From Opitutales bacterium (GTDB lineage Bacteria > Verrucomicrobiota > Verrucomicrobiia > Opitutales > Intestinicryptomonadaceae): a stretch of 64,000 nucleotides of DNA. The notes under the pieces were generated by a model that was not told where the DNA came from, made no database searches, and saw nothing but the letters and a program-made list of their open reading frames with translations. Positions 33,007 through 40,594 of the stretch are shown here, in pieces. The stretch lies in NCBI GenBank assembly GCA_015061945.1, contig SUVP01000006.1:1-64000 (forward strand). Direction: 5' to 3'. The translations under genes and the position numbers were made by a program. Numbering within the stretch: position 1 is the first letter of the stretch; each line of letters starts with the position of its first letter.

Positions 33007-35694
33007 ATGAACAAAATATTACTACTACCACTATTGGCATTACTCGTGTCGGTCTCTGGTTGCAAGAAAGCAAAGCACGAATACACTGTTGAAATGCGTA
33101 ATGGCGTGCCATTCTTGCACGTTGATGGCAAGCCTGTCCGCAATCGTGTTTTTTATAGTAATGTACCGGGGGCAAAATATCAAAATATCGATGCGCAAGA
33201 AAAGGTTTATAATACCGACTTTACTTCGCCTATCGATACCAAAGATGCGACAATCTCGCTGAATTTTGGTGCTGTGATAAAAGACATTTGGTTGAGCGAA
33301 TTGACGCTTGAAAATCTAACCGACAAGACAAAAAAATCGGTTTACGATTTTAACGCATCGCCAGTTGATAAAAATCTTTTCTCGAATTGGACTGTGAAAG
33401 CACTCGAAGCTTGGCGAGATTACTCGCTCGGTTTTAAAAATCACGCACTCGACCCAAAGAAATATTCAGACACGCCATACAAAGCTAAAAACGAAAATGG
33501 CGTTCTGCATATCGATAAAGAGTTTGTCAGCAGAACTGCAGGTTTGAGCGATCTCGAACGCTTGAATTTCTGCATAAAAAATATCGAGTTTGAAAAGGGC
33601 AAAAAATATCGCTTGGTTGCAAAAGTTCGTGCAAATACAAAAGGTCGATTTGAGACAATGGTGTACGACACAAAGTCGCTCGAGCTAATTGGTACGAACA
33701 CGCAAGAAACGTTTATGACAACCGAAAAGTATGCGTCAGAAGTTGGTGTAGACTTTATCACGTTTGGCGTTCCTGCATTTTGGAAAGATGATGAAACTTG
33801 CAAAAAGCTTACAGATTCACGTTTTGAGCCAGTTATAAAAGCGAATCCGAAAGCGAAGATTATTGTGCGTCTCGGGCTCGAACCATCGGACGAATGGCTC
33901 GATGCACATCCGGATGAACTTATGCAAAACGCCGACGGCACACCGATTGTTCGCCACCACGTTCGTTTCCCATTCCCTGGTTCAGAAGTGTATCGTCGCG
34001 ACGCGATGGAAGCCGTGAAAAAATTTATCAACTATGTAGAGGAAAAATATCCTGAAAATATTGCGGGTTATCATCCGTCGGGTGGTAATTCAAGTGAATG
34101 GTTTTATGGTGCAACTTTTGAACCAAACTTTAATGGATTCTCGCCAACCACGCAAAAGGCTTGGCGAAAATGGTTGAGACAAAAATATCAGACCGACGAA
34201 GCGTTGCAAAAAGCGTGGAGAAATCCGAATGCAAAAATTGATGAAGCAAAAGCACCGACGGAAAAAGAACGTCGCAATGCTCACACTGCTTTGATTGACC
34301 CTGAAAAATCTTCGCATGTTGTAGACTTTAATTTGTTCTTACAAGATTCAATGTGCGACATCATTTTGCTCACTGCAAAAACAATCCGTGAGACTGCTCC
34401 AAAGGGACGCTTGTCGGTTGTATTCTATGGTTATGGAAACATCTTTGCATGTACGACAAAAGGTCCGGCATACTCGGGGCACTATGCGTTGAGAAAGGCG
34501 TTGAACTCGCCCGATATTGATGTCTTTACATCACCTATCGCATATTCCGATAGACAATTTGGTGGAATCAAATGTACACAAGCCCCAACAGAAACGGCTG
34601 CACTTTCGGGTAAGTTGTGGCTCGATGAAGACGACAATAGAACATGGCTTGCTCCAGAATCTGGCTCACCGCCATACTGTCTCGACTTTAAGCAATCGAA
34701 TCGTGAAATCAGTAAAAAAGTTATGCGTAGAAATATGGCACAACAGACACTCAAAAACGTCGGTTCGTGGTGGATGGATTTGTTCGGTTGTGGCTGGTAT
34801 TGCGACCGTGAACTTTGGAATGTTCAAGAAGAATTCAAAGAAATTGAAAACGACTTCATAAAAAATCCGTCCTTGTACAAACCTGATGTCGTCTTAACTT
34901 ATGATGAAGATTCAATGTGTTATGTGGGCGGACTCCCGTATGTCAGCCGTTCGACTGTGCAATCTATGGTTGTCCTTCCACGATATGTAGCTCCAAATGG
35001 TGCGACGTTGGGATATTATCTTTTCGACGATGTCCTCGAAGGTAAGATTACACCAAAGATTCATTATGTTTCGGCATCGTTTGCGTTAGATAAAAAACAA
35101 CGTGAGCTTTTGCGTAAAACAGAAGAACGTATGACAAATGTTTATCTGTGGAATGTCGGTTATATCGACAAAGAAAGTCGCAAGTTCTCTCTTGAAACAG
35201 TTAAAGAAGCAACTGGGTTTGAAGTTGAATATGCTGGCGTAAACAAAGCTCTTTCTATCGCAACTGACGCTGGAAAGAAAATGGGAATGGTAAATTGTGG
35301 ACAAAATTTTGATCTCGAACCACTCCTTTCTCCGAAGGTTCAAAAGGGAGATATTGTGTTGGCAAATTACTCGAACGGAAAGCCAGCGGTAGTTGTTCGC
35401 ACATCGGGTAAGTATCCACAAATTTTCTGTGGTGTACCTGCACTCAACCGAAATGTAACAAAGTGTTTCTCAAAAATTGCTGGTGTACATTTTTATGTTG
35501 ATAACGACGCAGTGGCGACTGCTAACGCAAATTATGTTGGTTTCCACACAACAAAAGACGGCAAGCATACGCTCACGCTCAAAGAAGAAGCAGAAGTTTT
35601 TGACGTTTTGGAAAACAAAAATCTCGGACGTTTTAAGACAAAAGTTTTCGATTTGAAAATGGGCGATGTAAAGCTCTTTAAGCTTTCAAAATAA
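33007..35694 (+). CDS. GH42-like (clan GH-A) glycosidase lipoprotein, paralogue 2
   Basis: 895 residues, the same architecture as its neighbours: lipobox SVSGC near residue 19, beta-rich N-terminal region, and TIM-barrel-like core with GYHPSGGNSSEWFY and KLWLDEDDNRTW. GSWWMDLFGCGW and the C-terminal beta-domain ending VFDLKMGDVKLFK follow. Compared with paralogues 1 and 3, the barrel carries substitutions around loops such as RRDAMEAVKK and GATFEPNFNGF, which may alter substrate choice. It starts 4 bases after paralogue 1, so both share a transcript. The candidate catalytic residues are conserved in all three copies. Activity is inferred, not shown. Confidence 0.65.
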   Translation: MNKILLLPLLALLVSVSGCKKAKHEYTVEMRNGVPFLHVDGKPVRNRVFYSNVPGAKYQNIDAQEKVYNTDFTSPIDTKDATISLNFGAVIKDIWLSELTLENLTDKTKKSVYDFNASPVDKNLFSNWTVKALEAWRDYSLGFKNHALDPKKYSDTPYKAKNENGVLHIDKEFVSRTAGLSDLERLNFCIKNIEFEKGKKYRLVAKVRANTKGRFETMVYDTKSLELIGTNTQETFMTTEKYASEVGVDFITFGVPAFWKDDETCKKLTDSRFEPVIKANPKAKIIVRLGLEPSDEWLDAHPDELMQNADGTPIVRHHVRFPFPGSEVYRRDAMEAVKKFINYVEEKYPENIAGYHPSGGNSSEWFYGATFEPNFNGFSPTTQKAWRKWLRQKYQTDEALQKAWRNPNAKIDEAKAPTEKERRNAHTALIDPEKSSHVVDFNLFLQDSMCDIILLTAKTIRETAPKGRLSVVFYGYGNIFACTTKGPAYSGHYALRKALNSPDIDVFTSPIAYSDRQFGGIKCTQAPTETAALSGKLWLDEDDNRTWLAPESGSPPYCLDFKQSNREISKKVMRRNMAQQTLKNVGSWWMDLFGCGWYCDRELWNVQEEFKEIENDFIKNPSLYKPDVVLTYDEDSMCYVGGLPYVSRSTVQSMVVLPRYVAPNGATLGYYLFDDVLEGKITPKIHYVSASFALDKKQRELLRKTEERMTNVYLWNVGYIDKESRKFSLETVKEATGFEVEYAGVNKALSIATDAGKKMGMVNCGQNFDLEPLLSPKVQKGDIVLANYSNGKPAVVVRTSGKYPQIFCGVPALNRNVTKCFSKIAGVHFYVDNDAVATANANYVGFHTTKDGKHTLTLKEEAEVFDVLENKNLGRFKTKVFDLKMGDVKLFKLSK
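33197..33821 (+). repeat. Near-identical block shared by lipoprotein paralogues 1 and 2 (copy 2)
   Basis: Partner of 30511-31135, with three mismatches in about 625 bases. Part of it (near 33572-33750) is also almost identical to 36267-36445 in paralogue 3, so conversion seems to involve all three genes. Confidence 0.9.
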
Positions 35695-35696
35695 AA

Positions 35697-38384
35697 ATGA
35701 AAAATTTTTCGATATTAACATTTTTATTTTTTATTTTCTTATCGGGTTGTACGGGAAGTTCGTCAGACTATTCCGTACAACTCAAAGATGGCGTACCGTT
35801 TATTCATATAGACGGCAAACCAGTTCGAAGCCGAATGTTTTATAGCAACGTTCCCGGCACAAAATATCAATATATTAATAAGAATGAGAAAGAGCATTGC
35901 GTAGAGTTCAGTCCTTCGTTTGACACCAAAAATGCAACAATATCGCTGAATTTTGGTGCAGAAATAAAGGACATTTGGATTAGCAAATTGACGCTTGAAA
36001 ATCTGACCGACAAAACAAAAAAATCGCTTTACGATTTCAGTGCAAATCCAGTTGATAAAAATCTTTTTCACAACTGGACTGTCAAAGCACTCGAAGCATG
36101 GCGAGACTATTCTCTCGGTTTTAGCGACACAGCACCCGATACAACGTTGTATCCAACTGCACCATATTCCGCAAAGAACGAGAATGGCGTGTTGCATATC
36201 GACAAAGCGTGTATCGATATGAGCATTCCTAAAAACAGGTGGAATATTCACGATATTGAACTTTTGAATTTCTGCATAAAAAATATCGAGCTTGAAAAGG
36301 GCAAAAAATATCGCTTGGTTGCAAAAGTTCGTGCAAATACAAAAGGTCGATTTGAGCTGATGGTGTACGACACAAAGTCGCTCGAGCTAATTGGTACGAA
36401 CACACAAGAAACGTTTATGACAACCGAAAAGTATGCGTCAGAAGTTGGCGTGGACTTTATCACTTTTGGCGTCCCAGCGTTTTGGAAAGATGATGAAACT
36501 TGCAAAAAGTTGGTAGATTCACGTTTTGAGCCAGTCATAAAAGCGAATCCAAATGCGAAGATTATTGTTCGTCTTGGGATCGAACCACCTGATGAATGGC
36601 TCGATGCTCACCCAAACGAGCTTATGTGCGATGTCGACGGAAAGCCTGTAATTAGAAAACATGTTCGTTTTCCATTTCCTGGTTCAGAAGTATATCGCAA
36701 CGATGCAATGCAGGCGATGAAGAAATTTATCAAATACGTTGAAGAAAAATATCCGAATAATATTGCCGGATACCATCCTTCAGGTGGTGGTACAAGCGAG
36801 TGGTATTACACTGGCGACGCTTTCAACGGCTATTCTGATGTCGTAAAAAAATGTTGGCGAAAATGGCTTAAGCAAAAATATCAAACCGATGAAGCGTTGC
36901 AAAAAGCTTGGAGAAATCCAAATGCAAAAATTGATGAAGCAACTGCTCCAACTGAGAAAGAGCGACGCAACGAACACTATCCGTTAATCAATCCGGAAAA
37001 GAATTATCACGTTGCCGACTTTAATGTATTCTTACAAGACGCTATGAGTGGAATTGTGTTGCTTGCAGCAAAGACAATCCGCGAGTGTGCTCCCAATAGA
37101 CTTTCTGTAATATTCTATGGTTACGGATTTGGTCAAGGTTATGTCAGACGAGGTCCAGCATATTCAGGGCATTATGCGATGCGAAAAGTTCTCAACTCGC
37201 CTTACGTAGATATTATTACTTGCCCAATATCTTACCAGAATCGTCAGTTTGGCGGATTAAAGTGTTGTTCTGCTCCGACAGAATCGACAATGTTGTCGGG
37301 CAAATTGTGGCTCGATGAAGACGATAACAGAACATGGCTTGCCCCTGAATCTGGCTCGCCACCTTACGTTTTAGACTTCTCGCAAACAGACAGAGAAAAA
37401 TCGAAAATGGTAATGCGTCGAAATATGATGCAACAAGCGTTGAGAAATTACGGCTCATGGTGGATGGACTTGTTTGGCTGTGGCTGGTATTACGACAGAG
37501 AGTTGTGGAATGTTCAAAGTGAATTTAAACAAACAGAACTTGATTATATAGAGAATCCAAATCTCTATACTCCCGAAGTTGCTGTATCCTATGACGAATA
37601 TTCAGTGTGCCAAGTTTCTGCAATGCCGTACGTTCATAGCTTAACCACGCAAACTTTGCAACAGGGGGTTGTACATCGTGAATTAAAGACTGGTTCGGCG
37701 ATTGGATATTATCTTTTTGGTGATATCATAAACGGTAGTGCAACTCCAAAACTTCACTACGTTTCTGCAAGTTTTGCGTTAGATAAAAAACAACGTGAGC
37801 TTTTGCGTAAGTCGGAAGAGCGTATGACAAATATCTATATGTGGCGAGTCGGTTATATCGACAAAGATGAGCGTAAGTTTTCTTTGAAGACAGTCGAAGA
37901 AGCGACAGGTTTTAAAGTCGAAGAATTGGGCGAAATGGAAGCAGAAGTATTCCCGACTGATGTTCTCAAAAAAGAGGGCATAACAAAGAAATTTGGGAAT
38001 TTTAAACTTCCGTTGCTTTCGCCGGTTCTGCAAAAAGGTGATGTCGTACTTGCGACGTACAAGAATGGGAAGCCTGCAATAGTTGTTCGCAAAACAGGTA
38101 AGTATCCGCAGATTTTCTGTGGCATTACTGTTCTCTCAACCGAACTTTGCAAGTATTTCGGCAAGCTTGCTGGAGTTCACCATTATGTAGATAACAATGC
38201 GGTTGCGAGTGCAAACGGCGATTATGTCGGTTTTAATACGACAAGAAACGGCAAGCATACACTCACGCTCAAAGAAGAAGCCGAAGTTTTTGACGTTTTG
38301 GAAAACAAAAATCTCGGACGTTTTAAGACAAAAACTTTCGATTTAAAAATGGGCGATGTAAAACTTTTCAAGCTTTCAAATTAA
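35697..38384 (+). CDS. GH42-like (clan GH-A) glycosidase lipoprotein, paralogue 3
   Basis: 895 residues, lipobox FLSGC near residue 18. It shares the same domain order and the candidate catalytic motifs GYHPSGGGTSEWYY and KLWLDEDDNRTW with the two preceding genes. It is the most diverged of the three in its N-terminal half, with an insertion-like stretch around DMSIPKNRWNIHDIE, yet carries a block of nearly identical DNA at 36267-36445 and near the 3' end. It starts 2 bases after paralogue 2 and is closed by a strong terminator. The identical length of all three proteins suggests an ancient duplication with strict structural constraint. Confidence 0.65.
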   Translation: MKNFSILTFLFFIFLSGCTGSSSDYSVQLKDGVPFIHIDGKPVRSRMFYSNVPGTKYQYINKNEKEHCVEFSPSFDTKNATISLNFGAEIKDIWISKLTLENLTDKTKKSLYDFSANPVDKNLFHNWTVKALEAWRDYSLGFSDTAPDTTLYPTAPYSAKNENGVLHIDKACIDMSIPKNRWNIHDIELLNFCIKNIELEKGKKYRLVAKVRANTKGRFELMVYDTKSLELIGTNTQETFMTTEKYASEVGVDFITFGVPAFWKDDETCKKLVDSRFEPVIKANPNAKIIVRLGIEPPDEWLDAHPNELMCDVDGKPVIRKHVRFPFPGSEVYRNDAMQAMKKFIKYVEEKYPNNIAGYHPSGGGTSEWYYTGDAFNGYSDVVKKCWRKWLKQKYQTDEALQKAWRNPNAKIDEATAPTEKERRNEHYPLINPEKNYHVADFNVFLQDAMSGIVLLAAKTIRECAPNRLSVIFYGYGFGQGYVRRGPAYSGHYAMRKVLNSPYVDIITCPISYQNRQFGGLKCCSAPTESTMLSGKLWLDEDDNRTWLAPESGSPPYVLDFSQTDREKSKMVMRRNMMQQALRNYGSWWMDLFGCGWYYDRELWNVQSEFKQTELDYIENPNLYTPEVAVSYDEYSVCQVSAMPYVHSLTTQTLQQGVVHRELKTGSAIGYYLFGDIINGSATPKLHYVSASFALDKKQRELLRKSEERMTNIYMWRVGYIDKDERKFSLKTVEEATGFKVEELGEMEAEVFPTDVLKKEGITKKFGNFKLPLLSPVLQKGDVVLATYKNGKPAIVVRKTGKYPQIFCGITVLSTELCKYFGKLAGVHHYVDNNAVASANGDYVGFNTTRNGKHTLTLKEEAEVFDVLENKNLGRFKTKTFDLKMGDVKLFKLSN

Positions 38385-38392
38385 AAACAGAA

Positions 38393-38423
38393 AGAGAACG
38401 GAATTGCCCGTTCTCTTTTTTTT
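38393..38423 (+). terminator. Terminator closing the lipoprotein cluster, possibly bidirectional
   Basis: AGAGAACGG (38393-38401) pairs with CCGTTCTCT (38408-38416), followed by a run of T to 38423. On the other strand the hairpin lies just after the stop of the small FmdB-like gene and is followed by a weaker T-tract, so it may serve both convergent transcripts. Confidence 0.85.
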
Positions 38424-38685
38424 ATTTCTCAAAATATTTTCCACTAATTTTATCTTTCTCGAGAATACGGAATCCAGCTTTTTTAATGCGTGTTATATCG
38501 GAAAGCGATTTCTCTTTTCCTTGCGTGTATTCAATGTTGATATTTGGTGCGTCGAAAATTCTTTTTACAGGTTTGTTATTTTCGGGATGAACTGTGATTG
38601 GGTCAGATTTTATAGATTGTTCAACCTCGAAAATTTCGCCTTCGGAGCCGTCTGGCTCAATAGTGATATATTTGTATATTGGCAT
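38422..38685 (-). CDS. FmdB-like small protein without zinc ligands
   Basis: 87 residues starting MPIYKYITIEPDGSEGEIFEVEQSI, which follows the FmdB zinc-ribbon pattern (MPIYEY...FE...) and has a -P-V-K-R-I- segment where the second half of the ribbon would be. None of the cysteines is present, so it cannot bind zinc in the usual way. It is the last gene of a minus-strand group with a site-2 protease and a TPR lipoprotein. A canonical FmdB homologue is encoded at 40289-40519. Function is unknown. Confidence 0.6.
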   Translation of the reverse strand: MPIYKYITIEPDGSEGEIFEVEQSIKSDPITVHPENNKPVKRIFDAPNINIEYTQGKEKSLSDITRIKKAGFRILEKDKISGKYFEK

Positions 38686-38690
38686 AATTT

Positions 38691-39362
38691 TTATTTTATA
38701 ATTTCAACGATAAGCCCAGCAATCAACAAGAAAATTGTCGCAAGGAATTTTACGAGCATCATAATGATTCTCGAAGTGAACGGAATATTTATCAATGCAA
38801 TAAGAATGACGATTCCCCAGCGTGCAATTGTATAGTAAGTCTCGGTACTAATTTTCGAGAAGTACTTTAAGAAGACACTGCCGTCGAGCGGGGGAACGGG
38901 AATCATATTGATTACAAAAAGTACGCAATTTAGGTATATTGAAGTTAAGGCGATTTGCGAGAAGTCGGGCATTGCTAATATCTCGAAGATTGCAAGTAGA
39001 ATTGCCGAAACCAACGCAATAACAAGGTTCATCGAGACTCCACCCATTGTAGAGAGGATGTCGATTCTCGCACGCGTTTTAGGATCGGCGAGCATAACAT
39101 TTACGGGCTTCCCCCAACCAAAGACCATTGGGAAACCGCTCCCCATAGAAAGTGCGATTGTCAGAATCGGCAGAATGACAGTTCCCATTGTATCGATGTG
39201 TGCCATTGGGTTTATTGTTACCCGACCTTCTGCTCGAGGCAATTTATCGCCGAGTTTGTCGGCAAATAGGGCGTGTCCATACTCGTGCATTGTGATTGCA
39301 ATGAGTAGGAGAATATAGAGAATTCCGCCTTCGCGAATTTGTGAAAGTAAATCCATTTGCAT
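38691..39362 (-). CDS. Site-2 protease family (M50) membrane metalloprotease
   Basis: 223 residues with five to six hydrophobic segments. The zinc site HEYGH is at about residue 27 and the second motif NMIPVPPLDGS at about 150 supplies the third ligand. This is the compact form of the rhomboid-unrelated S2P family, which cleaves membrane-embedded segments of regulatory proteins. No PDZ domain is present, so it is not RseP. The start is at 39362 or, two codons later, 39356. Its gene begins 1 base after the TPR lipoprotein stop. Confidence 0.85.
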   Translation of the reverse strand: MQMDLLSQIREGGILYILLLIAITMHEYGHALFADKLGDKLPRAEGRVTINPMAHIDTMGTVILPILTIALSMGSGFPMVFGWGKPVNVMLADPKTRARIDILSTMGGVSMNLVIALVSAILLAIFEILAMPDFSQIALTSIYLNCVLFVINMIPVPPLDGSVFLKYFSKISTETYYTIARWGIVILIALINIPFTSRIIMMLVKFLATIFLLIAGLIVEIIK

Positions 39363-39363
39363 A

Positions 39364-40281
39364 TTATTTTTTTAACTTTTTCTGTTTTGCACTTTCAATG
39401 ATAAACATCAACTTTTTTATGTCGGGCGACAAATTTTTTAAATCAATTTGTTTTAAAATTTCTTCGGCTTGGGAATCTTTGTTTAACTCGATTAGCACAC
39501 GTGCTTTGTTTGCCAAAGCCGTTTGCTTGTCGATATTAAGCGGTGCAAAATTTTGCAAAATATTATCCCATTGGGCGAGTGCTTTTTGCCAATCGGGCTT
39601 GCCGATATCGTAAAAGAAACGAGCGTATTTCCATTGAATCTTTGAATTTTTCGGCTCAAGCTTAGATGCTTGTTCGATTGCACCAATCATTTCAGCGTCA
39701 ATTTTTTCTTGTGTGAAAATTTTTCTAATCAAAAATTCTTCACGATATACAAGTAGCAAGTCGGCAAGTTGGATATAGTAGATTGCAATTTTCCCGTCGA
39801 GAGCAATTGCCGATTTCATATTTTGGTATGCGTCGGTAGGCATACCATGTTCGGCTTCATAATTTGCCAGCTGTTGTTTTACAACTGCGATATTTGGATT
39901 GATTTTATCGGCTTCTAAAAAGCGTTTATATGCGGTATCGGGGTCTCCAGTTGCACGGAGAAATTTGCCGTTGATGATAAGTGCGTTTGTGTCGGTTGGG
40001 AATGTCGCCAAATATTCTTCCCACAAAGAATCGATTCTACTTTTTATTGAGAGTGCGTCGGAACGGCTCATCCGAGATTTTGATTTTATGCGTTCAAAAA
40101 ATCTGTTCTGTTGGTCGATTATATACAGAAGTTTTTTTTCAGCCAACGTGTATGTGTGAACTGAGCGGTCAGACTTTTTTGCATCGGGCGAGGGTATCGG
40201 TTTTTCGGGGTACGACGAACACGCCGATAAAATTATTATCGCTAAAAAAATCGAACAGAGTTGAAAGAATTTTGTAATCAT
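39364..40281 (-). CDS. TPR-repeat lipoprotein
   Basis: 305 residues from the ATG at 40281, where the signal peptide MITKFFQLCSIFLAIIILSAC ends in a lipobox. The rest is helical, with TPR-like units such as DPDTAYKRFLEADKINPNIAVVKQQLANYEAEHG and DIGKPDWQKALAQWDNILQ. The frame is open to 40407, but that part overlaps the fmdB gene in another frame and is rejected. It lies immediately before the site-2 protease gene, which suggests a common transcript. It is probably an envelope assembly or scaffold protein; no partner can be named. Confidence 0.7.
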   Translation of the reverse strand: MITKFFQLCSIFLAIIILSACSSYPEKPIPSPDAKKSDRSVHTYTLAEKKLLYIIDQQNRFFERIKSKSRMSRSDALSIKSRIDSLWEEYLATFPTDTNALIINGKFLRATGDPDTAYKRFLEADKINPNIAVVKQQLANYEAEHGMPTDAYQNMKSAIALDGKIAIYYIQLADLLLVYREEFLIRKIFTQEKIDAEMIGAIEQASKLEPKNSKIQWKYARFFYDIGKPDWQKALAQWDNILQNFAPLNIDKQTALANKARVLIELNKDSQAEEILKQIDLKNLSPDIKKLMFIIESAKQKKLKK

Positions 40282-40288
40282 AAAAAAA

Positions 40289-40519
40289 TCAATGGCAACC
40301 GCCACAACAACACCCACCGCAACAGCCGTGTTTTTTTGGCGAGTCGCATCTTCTACCGCAAGCCATTCTCGCTTTTCTTTCGGATACTGTCGAAAAGCCC
40401 GACACAAGTTTTTTCAAACTCTTCGAGCTACACATTGGGCATTGTGGTTTTTCTGAACCGCGAACGAGCAATTCAAAGGTTTCACCACATCTTTTACATT
40501 TATATTCGTAAATTGGCAT
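40289..40519 (-). CDS. FmdB-family zinc-ribbon protein with Cys/His-rich tail
   Basis: 76 residues. The zinc ribbon is complete: MPIYEYKCKRCGETFE and CPMCSSKSLKKLVSGF give a C-x2-C pair twice. The tail is unusual, rich in cysteine with histidine and glycine (CGRRCDSPKKHGCCGGCCCGGCH), which suggests extra metal binding. FmdB-type proteins are small putative regulators of unknown role. First gene of a minus-strand group that continues with the TPR lipoprotein and the site-2 protease. Confidence 0.8.
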   Translation of the reverse strand: MPIYEYKCKRCGETFELLVRGSEKPQCPMCSSKSLKKLVSGFSTVSERKARMACGRRCDSPKKHGCCGGCCCGGCH

Positions 40520-40594
40520 TGAAATTTTAAAATTGTTGAATGTTTCAAAATAATCTCTTTAATTAACAGACTATATATAATAAGGTAAAGTTCA

